64,000 bases of DNA from Roseiarcus sp963833955 (lineage in GTDB: Bacteria > Pseudomonadota > Alphaproteobacteria > Rhizobiales > Beijerinckiaceae): the NCBI GenBank assembly GCA_963833955.1, contig CAWHZY010000007.1, positions 124,001 through 188,000 of the forward strand. The letters are read 5' to 3'. The notes beneath the pieces are model-generated. The model saw only the letters and a program-made list of their open reading frames with translations. It did not search any database and was not told the origin of the DNA. Every line of letters begins with the position of its first letter. The stretch's first letter is position 1. This document shows positions 17,715-26,741 of this stretch, in pieces. A program made the position numbers and the translations under genes.

Positions 17715-18200
17715 TCAGCTCCGCTTCAAAGCCACGCCTGATCCGGCTTCGGGCGGATGAGGAAGGTCCTTTTGCGCCTTGGCGAGCGCTTCGAGCGCAG
17801 CCGTGGTCTCGAAACTCCACGCGACGGCGCTCGCGCTCCCGTCGTTCTGCGCGACCGAAATCAGGAGTTGCTCCGACGCGGCGACGCGCTCGCCGCCCGG
17901 GGCCGTCATCTCGAGCCAGACTCGCATGCGCTTGTCGTCGTGCTCGAGCAACTGACAGGACACGGCGAGCGCGTCGCCCTCCTTCGCTTCCTTGAAATAA
18001 TGCAGCATCATCTGCAGGGTGAACAAGGTTTGCCCGGTCCGCTTGCGCACGGCTGCGTCGAGGCCGACCCGGTCCATCAGCGCGTCGACCGAACGGCTGA
18101 ACACGATCGCATAGGCCGCGTCATTCATGTGGCCGTTGTAATCGACCCAATCGCTGACCACGGTCGTTTCAAGCACCGGAAGCGCGGAGCCGTGCCGCAT
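17715..18200 (-). CDS. Thioesterase resembling betainyl-CoA thioesterase CdhB
   Basis: A hot-dog-fold thioesterase of about 161 residues. ATG 18200 is chosen because GGGAGG lies just upstream. The catalytic segment reads DWVDYNGHMNDAAY near residue 15, followed by a long helix. This arrangement resembles the CdhB family of carnitine catabolism, where CdhB hydrolyses the CoA ester released by the BKACE CdhC. A BKACE is encoded 11 kb upstream at 5600-6532, so a functional pair is possible though not in one operon. Generic acyl-CoA thioesterase is the conservative call. Confidence 0.75.
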   Translation of the reverse strand: MRHGSALPVLETTVVSDWVDYNGHMNDAAYAIVFSRSVDALMDRVGLDAAVRKRTGQTLFTLQMMLHYFKEAKEGDALAVSCQLLEHDDKRMRVWLEMTAPGGERVAASEQLLISVAQNDGSASAVAWSFETTAALEALAKAQKDLPHPPEAGSGVALKRS

Positions 18201-18368
18201 GGCGTCCTCCCGAAAAATGCTTCCTAACCGGCGGGGCGGTCTTCCGCCTCCAGCCAATATTTTTGCATCAGATCTCGACTTCGACAAGGAAATCGTTGCA
18301 CGGCGTCACGAGTTCGCGGTCGAGCCGCCGTCCCAGTCGATCCCCGCGAGCGCCACCGGCTTCGCGGC

Positions 18369-19562
18369 TCACGCCTCGCGGTAGTCCTCCAGCCTGCCAA
18401 TCGCCGGCGGTCGGGTCTTGCGCAGGGATGTTCCGACCGTTTCGACCCGCCGCAGCACGCGGAGCATGTTCTTCGACGACATTTTCTCGAGGTCGCGCTC
18501 GGAGAAGCCGCGGCGCACCAGCTCGGCGAACAAGTGTGGAAAGCGGCTCACGTCTTCGAGCCCAACTGGCGAGGCCCCGCCGAAATAGTCGGAGCCCACC
18601 CCAACATGGTCGAGGCCGGCCGTCTCGACGAGGCGCACGATGTGGTCGGCGACCTGCTCGAGGCTCGCCTTCGGCGCCGAGCCGTGCTTGGTCTCGAGTT
18701 CTGACAACTGGGCCTTGGGATCGGCGGCGACCGGCGCCTTGCCATAGGCGTCGCGCGAACGGCGCAGCCAGTCGCGCAAAGACTGAGACACGAAGCCGGG
18801 CACGAATGTGGCCATGACCAGGCCGCCATTGGCCTTGAGGCGCTTGAGAACATCGTCGGGCGTATTGCGCGGGTGGTCACACAGCGAATAGGCGTTGGAA
18901 TGCGACAACGCCACCGGCGCTTCGGTCACGTCGAGCACACGGCGCATGGCGTCATGCGAGGTGTGGGCCAGATCGATCACCACCCCGAGGCGGTTGAGTT
19001 CGCCGATAATCGCGCGGCCAAAGGCGTTGAGGCCATTGTTGCGCGGCGCGTCGGTGGCGGAATCGACCCAATCGAGCGTTTCGTTGTGGCAAAGCGTCAT
19101 GAGGCGCATGCCAGCGGCATGCCAGATACGCAACGGACTCAGCGAATTCTCGAGCCCCACGCCGCCCTCGACCGCAACGAAGGAGGCGATCTTGCCCATC
19201 GACTTCGCTCGGGCGTAATCGGCAGCCCGCCGGGCCGGGAGGAACACATCGGGATGCGCCTCCTCGATGCGGCGGATGAGGTCGATCTGCTCCAGCGCGG
19301 TGCGTGCCGGATGAGGCGCGTTGGTGGGCTGGAACGCCGCCCAGAACTGCGCCCCGACCATGCCCTCGCGGAGGCGGGGAATGTCCGTGTCCGCGCGCTC
19401 GTGAACTCGATTTAAGTCGTAGGCGACGACGTCGCCGCGCGCCGTCCTGTCAACCCGGATGACCCAGGGGAGGTCATTGTGCCCGTCGATTAGCGGTGCG
19501 CGCTTGAGCACATCTCGCGCCACCGCAAGCGCATTGTCCGCCGTCACGGGTCCGTCTGCCAT
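18369..19562 (-). CDS. Membrane dipeptidase, peptidase family M19 (renal dipeptidase type)
   Basis: This 397-residue zinc dipeptidase on a TIM barrel has the metal motif DGHNDLPW near residue 25, the bridging Glu in FVAVEGGVGL near 130, His in VIDLAHTSHDAM near 200, His in VALSHSNAYSLCDHPRN and the late GVGSDYFGG. It cleaves dipeptides, including D-amino-acid-containing ones. It follows degP by 18 bases on the same strand and probably shares its transcript. No signal peptide is seen, so it is probably cytoplasmic. Confidence 0.92.
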   Translation of the reverse strand: MADGPVTADNALAVARDVLKRAPLIDGHNDLPWVIRVDRTARGDVVAYDLNRVHERADTDIPRLREGMVGAQFWAAFQPTNAPHPARTALEQIDLIRRIEEAHPDVFLPARRAADYARAKSMGKIASFVAVEGGVGLENSLSPLRIWHAAGMRLMTLCHNETLDWVDSATDAPRNNGLNAFGRAIIGELNRLGVVIDLAHTSHDAMRRVLDVTEAPVALSHSNAYSLCDHPRNTPDDVLKRLKANGGLVMATFVPGFVSQSLRDWLRRSRDAYGKAPVAADPKAQLSELETKHGSAPKASLEQVADHIVRLVETAGLDHVGVGSDYFGGASPVGLEDVSRFPHLFAELVRRGFSERDLEKMSSKNMLRVLRRVETVGTSLRKTRPPAIGRLEDYREA

Positions 19563-19580
19563 TGCGCTGCTCCCTTAAGC

Positions 19581-21077
19581 TCATTCCACCGGCACGGCGA
19601 CAAAGCGAACCTCGCCTTCGCCGTTGGAGACGAGCAACAACGCCGGCTTCTTCGCGTCCTTCTTCGCGTCGTCGATCGCTTTCGAGATGTCGCCCGGATG
19701 TTCGACCGCCTGATGATTGACCTCCTCGATCACATCGCCCCGCCGCAATCCTCTTTCCGCCGCGGCCGAGCCGGGCTCGACGGAAGTCACGATCACGCCC
19801 TTGACGCTGTCTTTGATCTTGAAGGTCTTGCGGGCCTCCTCGCTCAGGGCGGAAAACTCCATGCCCAGAGCCTTGGTGACGGCGTCCAGCTTCGGCGCAT
19901 CATCATTTTCAGTGGCGAGCGCGACCTTTTTTTCTCCGTCCTCGAGGCGCCCGAGCGTCACCGTCTTGGTCACTTCCTTGCCGCCGCGGATGACCACGAC
20001 GTCGACCTGCTTGCCGACGGCCATCGAAGCCACGAGGCGCGGAAGATCGCGCGATTCCTTGACCTCCTTGCCGTCGAACTTGACGATCACGTCGCCCGCC
20101 ATGAGGCCCGCAGGCTTTGCTGGACCCTTCTCATCGACGCCGGCGATCAGAGCGCCCCGCGCCGTTCCTAAATTCAAGCTGTCGGCGATGGTGTCGTCGA
20201 CCGGCTGGATGCGCACGCCAAGCCAACCGCGCCGGGTCTCATGGAACTCCGAGAGTTGCCCGATCACCGGCACGACGGTCGCCGAGGGCGTGGCGAAGCC
20301 GATGCCGATCGAGCCTCCCGAAGGCGAGAGGATCGCGGTGTTGATGCCGATCACCTCGCCCTGCAAATTGAACAGCGGGCCTCCCGAATTGCCCTTGTTG
20401 ATCGAGGCGTCAGTTTGAAGGAAATCGTCATAGGGGCCGCTGTCGATATTGCGGTTGCGGGCGGAAATAATGCCGGCGGTCACGGTTTCGCCAAGGCCGA
20501 ACGGATTGCCGACCGCCATCACGCCGTCGCCAACGCGCATCTTGTCGCTGTCGCCGAACTTGACCGTCTTGAGCGGCTTGTCGCTTTCCACCTTCAACAC
20601 CGCCACGTCCACCTTCGGGTCTTTGCCGACGACTTTGGCCTTGAGTTTGCGGCCATCGGTAAGGATGACGACGATATCGTTGGCGTCCCCGACCACGTGG
20701 TTGTTGGTGATGACGATTCCGCTCGGATCGATGATGAAGCCGGATCCCAGGGACTGCGCGCGGCGGGCGCGGGGCTGCGGATTGATGCCGTGGTTCTTGA
20801 AGAACTCCTCGAACATCTCGTCGAAGGGCGTCCCCTTCGGCAAATCGGGAGCGGCGTCCTTGTCTTCGACCGTCTGAGTGGCGGAAATGTTCACCACCGC
20901 GTCGGCGACCTGGTCGACAAGGTCGGCGAGATTGTTTGGCCGCGCCTGAGCGAACGCGGGTTCGGCCGGGGCCAAGACCAGCGGAGCGGCGACGACAATC
21001 GAAAGGACTGCGAGCGCGCACGCCGATCTTGCCGCACGGCGAGGCCCCGCCGAAATTCGCAACCCGTCTTGCAGCAT
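19581..21077 (-). CDS. degP: Periplasmic serine protease/chaperone, DegP/HtrA family
   Basis: This 498-residue protein has a signal peptide (cleavage near AFA-QA, residue 44), a trypsin-like domain with the catalytic triad His127 (ITNNHVVG), Asp157 (DVAVLK) and Ser231 (NKGNSGGP), and two PDZ domains (from about residues 285 and 400). It degrades or refolds misfolded envelope proteins. It lies downstream of hflK and hflC, the usual alphaproteobacterial order. The small DUF2065 gene often found between hflC and degP is not present in the 147-base gap. Confidence 0.95.
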   Translation of the reverse strand: MLQDGLRISAGPRRAARSACALAVLSIVVAAPLVLAPAEPAFAQARPNNLADLVDQVADAVVNISATQTVEDKDAAPDLPKGTPFDEMFEEFFKNHGINPQPRARRAQSLGSGFIIDPSGIVITNNHVVGDANDIVVILTDGRKLKAKVVGKDPKVDVAVLKVESDKPLKTVKFGDSDKMRVGDGVMAVGNPFGLGETVTAGIISARNRNIDSGPYDDFLQTDASINKGNSGGPLFNLQGEVIGINTAILSPSGGSIGIGFATPSATVVPVIGQLSEFHETRRGWLGVRIQPVDDTIADSLNLGTARGALIAGVDEKGPAKPAGLMAGDVIVKFDGKEVKESRDLPRLVASMAVGKQVDVVVIRGGKEVTKTVTLGRLEDGEKKVALATENDDAPKLDAVTKALGMEFSALSEEARKTFKIKDSVKGVIVTSVEPGSAAAERGLRRGDVIEEVNHQAVEHPGDISKAIDDAKKDAKKPALLLVSNGEGEVRFVAVPVE

Positions 21078-21224
21078 GGGGGTTCTCCTCAGATTCGTCG
21101 ATCGGTCCGGCTCAACATAGCAGCTTGAGCGAAGCTCGCCCTGCGCACGTCCGCGCCCTCGGCAGCGCCGGTCCGTGCCTCGATCGCCGAGTCCAGCCGA
21201 GTTGCGTCGATGACATCGTGCATA

Positions 21225-22160
21225 TCAGTCCGCCTTCGCTGAAGGCGCGGAATTTGCAGGCGGCGTCGGAGGCGTTGCAGTCTCGGGGGCGGGATTCGGC
21301 GTCGAGAAGTACCGGAAGAAGTCCGACTTCGGACTGATGAGCGCGCGCGTCCGCCCGTTGGCGAAGCTGTTCTCATAGGCCTGCATCGAACGGTAGAAGC
21401 CGAAAAAATCTGGATCGGCGCCGTATGCATCGGCGAAGATCCGGTTGCGTTCGCCATCGCCCTCGCCCCGGATCTGCTCCGACTGCTGCTGAGCCGTTGC
21501 GGTGATGACCGTGACCTTACGGTCAGCTTCTGCCTTGATCTGCTGGCTCTGCTGTGATCCTTGCGCGCGATAGGAGGCGGCGCGCTGTTGGCGTTCGGTC
21601 TGCATGCGGCGGAACACTGCCTCCGAGTTCTCCGCCGGCAGATCCGCGCGCTTGATGCGCACGTCGACGACATCAAGGCCGAAGCGCTTGGCGCCCACAA
21701 TCATCTGATCCTTGATGTCGGCCATCAGCGCGTCGCGCTTGTCGCGCACGATATCGGTGATCGAGGCCCCCGATAACGAGCGGCGCAACGCCGAGTTCAG
21801 CATGCCGCCGAGTTGCGCGTCGGCGCCCCGCGTGTCGCCGACCGATTGATAAAACAAGAGCGGGTCAGCAATACGGTAGCGCACGAAGGCGTCGACCTCG
21901 AGACGCTGATTGTCGGCGACCAGCACTTCCTGGCGCTCGTTGTCGAGGGCGAGAATGCGCTTGTCGATATAGACCACCGTGTCGACAAACGGCCACTTGA
22001 AATAGAGGCCGGGCGCGTCGATGAGGTCGCGAACCGGCTGGCCGAAGCGCAAGATGAGCGCCTGTTCGGTCGGATTGACGATGAACGTCGCCATCGAGGC
22101 GAGGATGATCGCGACGACCGCGATCGCCGCGAGGACAACGCCGTTTAGGGAACGGTTCAT
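21225..22160 (-). CDS. hflC: HflC, SPFH-family regulator of FtsH protease
   Basis: This 311-residue protein has one N-terminal membrane helix (GVVLAAIAVVAIILASMATFIV), a prohibitin/SPFH domain beginning with the typical ALILRFGQPVRD, and a long Gln/Glu/Arg-rich coiled-coil (residues about 180-250). The end is proline-rich and unlike the core. With HflK it forms the periplasmic cage that controls FtsH. The start overlaps the hflK stop (ATGA). Confidence 0.95.
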   Translation of the reverse strand: MNRSLNGVVLAAIAVVAIILASMATFIVNPTEQALILRFGQPVRDLIDAPGLYFKWPFVDTVVYIDKRILALDNERQEVLVADNQRLEVDAFVRYRIADPLLFYQSVGDTRGADAQLGGMLNSALRRSLSGASITDIVRDKRDALMADIKDQMIVGAKRFGLDVVDVRIKRADLPAENSEAVFRRMQTERQQRAASYRAQGSQQSQQIKAEADRKVTVITATAQQQSEQIRGEGDGERNRIFADAYGADPDFFGFYRSMQAYENSFANGRTRALISPKSDFFRYFSTPNPAPETATPPTPPANSAPSAKAD

Positions 22161-23263
22161 TTGGCGCCGGCTCCCGTCTTTGGCGGCAACGCATCGAGCG
22201 CGATGTAGGGCACGGGCGGGCTTGCGGAGTTCGAATCGACGAGGGTTTTGTCCATCGGGCCAAGCACCCGCTCCATCGTCTCAAGATACATCCGCTCGCG
22301 AGTGACGGCGGGCGCCTTCTTATATTGCTGGTAGATCTGGTTGTAGCGCGCGGTCTGGCCCTTGGCGTCCAGGATCGTCTGCTCGCGATAGGCCTGGGCC
22401 TCGGCGACGATGCGTGCGGCCCCGCCCTCGGCCTCCGGAACGACCTTGTTGGCGTAAGTCTCAGCCTCGTTGACCGCGCGCTGCTGGTCTTGTTGCGCGG
22501 CGGTTACGTCGCGATAGGCGGAAAGGACCTGGCTGGGCGCGTCGACAGACTGCAGCTGAACCTGCTTCACGAGAACGCCAGCCCGGTATGCGTTGAGCAG
22601 ATCCTGCATTCTTTTCTGGACGTCGGCCTCGACGGACGCCCGATCGGTGGTGAGAATGCCGTCGATGGTCTTCAAGCCGACGACCTCGCGCATGATGCTC
22701 TCGGCAACCGCCTTGACCGTCTCGCGTGGGTTGAGAATGTTGAACACGTAGTCTTCGGGTTTGGCCGGGTCGATCTGCCAGTTCACTCTGAAGTGAACAT
22801 CGACGATGTTCTTGTCCCCGGTCAGCATCTGGCTTTCTTCTGGAATGTCTTCGCCGCCGCCGAGGCTGCGGTAGCCGACTTCAGTGATCTGCTGATCCCA
22901 GACCGGAACCTTGATAACCGAACCGATCGGCCAGGGCCAATTGGTGTTCAGACCGGCGGCCGTCTTGCCGGTGTAGCGGCCGAACACCAGATTGATGCCG
23001 ACCTCGCTCGGTTGGACCGTATAGAACGTTCCCCAGGCGAACCAGACCAGGAGAGCGGCGAGCAGGAGCAACAGCGCTCCTCGGCCGCCTGGCCCTTTGC
23101 CGCCTGGGGCCGATCCTCCGGGAATCAGTTTGCCGACGGTCTCCTGGACGCGGCGGATGATATCCTCAAGGTCGCCCCTCGGCTGGGGCCCTCGCGGCCC
23201 TTGGCCCCACGGCCCGCGGCCCTGCGAGCCCCACGGCCCTCCGCCTTGATTATTCCAGGACAT
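22157..23263 (-). CDS. hflK: HflK, SPFH-family regulator of FtsH protease
   Basis: This 368-residue protein has the HflK-type Gly/Pro/Trp-rich cytoplasmic N-terminus (WNNQGGGPWGSQGRGPWG), a membrane helix near residue 85 (ALLLLLAALLVWFAWG), the SPFH domain (GINLVFGRYTGKT, then QMLTGDKNIVDVHFRV) and a coiled-coil with NEAETYANKVVPEAEG. It is the partner of HflC, with the two genes overlapping by 4 bases, and is transcribed with degP in the order hflK-hflC-degP. Confidence 0.95.
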   Translation of the reverse strand: MSWNNQGGGPWGSQGRGPWGQGPRGPQPRGDLEDIIRRVQETVGKLIPGGSAPGGKGPGGRGALLLLLAALLVWFAWGTFYTVQPSEVGINLVFGRYTGKTAAGLNTNWPWPIGSVIKVPVWDQQITEVGYRSLGGGEDIPEESQMLTGDKNIVDVHFRVNWQIDPAKPEDYVFNILNPRETVKAVAESIMREVVGLKTIDGILTTDRASVEADVQKRMQDLLNAYRAGVLVKQVQLQSVDAPSQVLSAYRDVTAAQQDQQRAVNEAETYANKVVPEAEGGAARIVAEAQAYREQTILDAKGQTARYNQIYQQYKKAPAVTRERMYLETMERVLGPMDKTLVDSNSASPPVPYIALDALPPKTGAGAK

Positions 23264-23367
23264 TCAAACCTCTTGTCGGCCGCCGGCCGATACAGCGGCG
23301 CTTATATAGGCATCTGTGGCAAGCCAGCAACAATTCCGACCCCGCCGGCCGCGGCCAGGACCTTGCC

Positions 23368-24687
23368 TCACTCGTGCGGCGCCGCTTCTTCGTCGTGGTC
23401 GACTGCCCGTAAGCTCTCGGTACGGGGGATGAGCGGGGTGATTCTGAGCGCGGCGATCCGATTGCGTTGCTTGCGCAGCACTTCGAAGCGGAAGCCATGA
23501 AAGCTGAAGGTCTGACGCGCCTCTGGAATCGAGCGCGCCTCGTGAATGACAAGGCCGGCCACCGTCGCGGCTTCGTCGTCAGGCAAACTCCAGCCCAGCG
23601 CGCGATTGAGCTCACGGATCGTCGCGGATCCGTCGACTACGACCGAGCCGTCGCGCTGTTTGCGCACGCCCTGCACCGCAACGTCGTGCTCATCGCGAAT
23701 ATCGCCGACGATCTCCTCGATGATGTCCTCGAGCGTGATCAGCCCCTGCACGACGCCATACTCGTCGACGACGAGCGCCGAATGGGTCTTTCGGCGCAGG
23801 AACTCCTGGAGCTGGTCGCGCAGCGTGGTCGATTCAGGGATGAACCACGGCTCCAGTGTGAGATCGGCAATGTTGAGCTTGCCGGCGTCTCCGCCCGCGG
23901 CGACATACGCCCTGAGCAGGTCCTTGGCGTGCAGCACCCCAATGATATTGTCCGGCTCGCCGCGCCAGAGAGGCATGCGGGTATAGGGAGACGCGATCAC
24001 CTCGCGCACCAGTTCCTCCGGCGGCAGGTCAGCGTCGATGAGCCGCATTTTGGTGCGGTGAACCATCACGTCCGAGACCGGGATCTCGGACAATTCCAGC
24101 AGGCCGCCGAACATGTCGCGCTCGTCGCGCTCGACTTCGCCTTCGCGATGCAGGATGTCGACCGCGCCCATCAGTTCTTCATGGCCGGAAATACCGGGAT
24201 CGTGATGCCCCAGCGAGACGCCGCACAGGCGCAGGACGCCGCGCACCAGGATCTCGACCGCGCTCACGATCGGACCGAAGATGGTCACGAAGAAGGACAC
24301 CAGCGGAGCAACGAGCAGCGACACGCGATCGGGATAGGCGATGGCGATCGTCTTCGGCATCACCTCGCCGAAAACAACGATCAGCGCGGTCATGATCGCG
24401 GTCGCGGCCCATACCCCTCGCTCGCCAAAGATCCCAAGCAGGACGCTCGTCGCGATCGCCGACGAGCCGATGGTGACGAATTGCCCGCCGAGCAGCATCG
24501 CGCTGATGAGCCGGCCGCGCGCCCCGATGAGACGCGTGACCAACTTCGCCCGCTGGTCGCCCGCGGTTTCGAGCGCATGCATGCGGGCGCGCGAGGCCGC
24601 CGTCAGGGCGGTCTCGGCGCAGGCGAAGAACGCGGCGGCGGCGACGCTCAGGACAATGACGACAATGTCGAGGGTGTACGACATCAA
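23368..24687 (-). CDS. HlyC/CorC-family transporter with DUF21 and CBS domains
   Basis: This 439-residue protein has an N-terminal DUF21 membrane domain with four hydrophobic segments and the typical FFACAETALTAASRARM start. Two CBS domains follow (MVHRTKMRLIDADLPPEE near residue 210 and HSALVVDEYGVVQGLITLEDI near 285), then a C-terminal CorC_HlyC domain (DGSATIRELNRALGWSLP). Related proteins act in magnesium/cobalt efflux or membrane homeostasis. It is 51 bases downstream of aroKB and 104 upstream of hflK on the same strand. Confidence 0.92.
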   Translation of the reverse strand: MMSYTLDIVVIVLSVAAAAFFACAETALTAASRARMHALETAGDQRAKLVTRLIGARGRLISAMLLGGQFVTIGSSAIATSVLLGIFGERGVWAATAIMTALIVVFGEVMPKTIAIAYPDRVSLLVAPLVSFFVTIFGPIVSAVEILVRGVLRLCGVSLGHHDPGISGHEELMGAVDILHREGEVERDERDMFGGLLELSEIPVSDVMVHRTKMRLIDADLPPEELVREVIASPYTRMPLWRGEPDNIIGVLHAKDLLRAYVAAGGDAGKLNIADLTLEPWFIPESTTLRDQLQEFLRRKTHSALVVDEYGVVQGLITLEDIIEEIVGDIRDEHDVAVQGVRKQRDGSVVVDGSATIRELNRALGWSLPDDEAATVAGLVIHEARSIPEARQTFSFHGFRFEVLRKQRNRIAALRITPLIPRTESLRAVDHDEEAAPHE

Positions 24688-24738
24688 ACGGTTCTAACAC
24701 GGGCGGCGCATTCGGGCGTAATGCGCTTCGAAGGGGGG

Positions 24739-26376
24739 TCAGCTCGGAGCACCCAGTTCGCGCGCCAGGAAGGCTGAGACGCTTGGTTCCTCAACATCGC
24801 GGGCGACGAAACCCTCGCCGATGCCTCTGACTAGGATGAAGGTCAGTTTGCCGCGCTCGACCTTCTTGTCCTGGCGCATTGCAGCCAACAGACTTCCAGA
24901 ATCCGCCTTAAAATCAGGGATGTCGCCTATGCGGGTCGGAAGGCCGACGGCCTTCAGGTGCGCCTCGACACGTCCGGCGTCCTGCCCGGAGCACAGACCC
25001 AGGTCACGGGAGAAACGAAACGCCAACGCCATGCCGATGGCGACACCCTCGCCGTGCACGAGCCGAGCCGGATCATAATCGGTCAGCTTCTCCAAGGCGT
25101 GGCCAAACGTATGCCCAAGGTTGAGCAGCGCGCGCTCGCCCTGTTCCGTCTCGTCGGCGACGACGACGCGCGCCTTGGCCGTGCAGCTGATCGCGATCGC
25201 TTCGGCGCGGGATGGTCCGCCGGCGAACAGATCGCGCCAGTTCGATTCCAGAAACTCGAAAAACCCGCGATCGCCAATCAGTCCGTACTTGGCGACCTCG
25301 GCGAAGCCCGCGCGGAAATCGCGCTCGCTGAGAGAATTGAGGCACGTGGTGTCGGCCAGCACCAGCGAGGGCTGATGAAACGCCCCGATGAGGTTCTTTC
25401 CATGCCGCGAATTGATCCCCGTCTTGCCGCCCACGCTTGAGTCGACCTGAGCCAGGAGGGTCGTCGGGATCTGCACCAATCGCACGCCCCGGCGCAGCGT
25501 CGCGGCGCAGAATCCGGCCAGGTCGCCGACCACCCCGCCGCCAAGCGCAATGACAATGTCTCTTCGCTCGATGCGCGCCTCGATCAGCGCGTCGGCGACG
25601 CGGGCGAACTCGGAATAGGACTTCGCGCCCTCCCCCGGCGGGCAGACGATCGAGGTGGAGCGCAAACCCGCCCGATCCAGGCTTGCGATGAGCCGATCGA
25701 GATAAAGCGGCGCGACCCGCGCGTCGGTCACCACGGCGCAATTGACGCCCGGAGCGATCCGCGCGATTTCGGCCCCCGCGTCGTCGAGGACACCCGGTCC
25801 GATCAAGATCGAATAGGCGCGCGCGCCGAGCGGAACCTCCACGCGACGCCGCGCTGGAGACGACGCTCCAGCGTCGCTGCCGGGCGCCGGATGGAGGCGC
25901 TGGAGGATGGCCTCGACGACGGAATCGTGGGCGGCGTCAAGCGACTCGATGGTGAAATCGGCCAGCGCATAGATTGGCGACCGCTCTTCGAGCAGCCGAC
26001 GGAGCGTCTCCTCCGGGTTCGCCGTTCTCAACAGCGGCCGATTGGATTTCTTCCGCACCCGAGCAAGCAGAATGTCAAAACTGGGTTTCAACCAGATCGA
26101 GACGCCATGCCTTGCGATATTTTCGCGCGTGGTCGCGTTCATGAACGCGCCGCCGCCGGTCGCCAGCACCATGGGCCCGCTGGTGAGCAAGCGCGCGATC
26201 ACCTTGCGCTCGCCCTCGCGGAAATAAGTCTCGCCGAAACGCTCGAAGATCTCGGAAATCGTCAGTTGAGCGCCCGCTTCGATCTCGGCGTCGGCGTCGA
26301 CGAATGGCAATCCAAGCTTTGCCGCAAGCCGTTTTCCAACCGAGGTTTTTCCGGCTCCCATCATGCCGACAAGCAC
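24739..26376 (-). CDS. aroKB: Fused shikimate kinase / 3-dehydroquinate synthase (AroK-AroB)
   Basis: A natural fusion of 545 residues. Residues 1 to about 165 are shikimate kinase, with Walker A GMMGAGKTSVG, the shikimate-binding DADAEIE and ATGGGAF segments, and the lid NRPLL. From about 175 on is 3-dehydroquinate synthase, with CPPGEGAKS, VIALGGGVVGDLAGFCA, SSVGGKTGIN and the metal-binding RALLNLGHTFGHALE. It catalyses steps 2 and 5 of the shikimate pathway. The only in-frame start codon is GTG 26376; kinase-like residues (SALTGRSV) continue upstream to a stop, so the true N-terminus may use a rare start or be hit by a base error. Confidence 0.93.
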   Translation of the reverse strand: MLVGMMGAGKTSVGKRLAAKLGLPFVDADAEIEAGAQLTISEIFERFGETYFREGERKVIARLLTSGPMVLATGGGAFMNATTRENIARHGVSIWLKPSFDILLARVRKKSNRPLLRTANPEETLRRLLEERSPIYALADFTIESLDAAHDSVVEAILQRLHPAPGSDAGASSPARRRVEVPLGARAYSILIGPGVLDDAGAEIARIAPGVNCAVVTDARVAPLYLDRLIASLDRAGLRSTSIVCPPGEGAKSYSEFARVADALIEARIERRDIVIALGGGVVGDLAGFCAATLRRGVRLVQIPTTLLAQVDSSVGGKTGINSRHGKNLIGAFHQPSLVLADTTCLNSLSERDFRAGFAEVAKYGLIGDRGFFEFLESNWRDLFAGGPSRAEAIAISCTAKARVVVADETEQGERALLNLGHTFGHALEKLTDYDPARLVHGEGVAIGMALAFRFSRDLGLCSGQDAGRVEAHLKAVGLPTRIGDIPDFKADSGSLLAAMRQDKKVERGKLTFILVRGIGEGFVARDVEEPSVSAFLARELGAPS

Positions 26377-26741
26377 GACGGAGCGCCCGGTAAGCGCCGA
26401 CGTCGCCTGTCCGGCGTCGGTCGATTGGCCCTGACTTATAAACCCTCAAACCTCGCCAGCAAGCGGCTGGGCCTCATACAGGACGCTGGCGGCGAATGCG
26501 AGAGCGACGGCGCTTTGCATTCCGACCGCCAACCGTCTTGCGCGGCGGGCCTGTTCTTGCAACCATGCCGTCACACGACAGCAGGTCCGTAGCGGTCGAC
26601 AGCGCCGGCGCCAAGACCAAGGTGCGGTAGGAACTGAGAAAACCGCGTCCGAGGGGACGCTCGGGTCTAGGGAGTGGATCGCATCGCGATGGTGAGCGCT
26701 CAACGCCTCGCCGCATGTCGCAATGCTTTAGGGAGGCCGAC
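26377..26741. other. Intergenic region between divergent aroKB and EF-G-like genes
   Basis: This 365-base spacer must contain the promoters of both divergent genes. A minus-strand open stretch at 26446-26703 (85 codons) has no recognisable domain and no good ribosome site, and I do not call it. No RNA gene or operator was recognised. Confidence 0.45.

Noticed and set aside
26446..26703. 85-codon minus-strand open frame in the aroKB/EF-G-like spacer
   Set aside because: No ribosome site, no domain and codon use like non-coding GC-rich DNA; reported as spacer instead.
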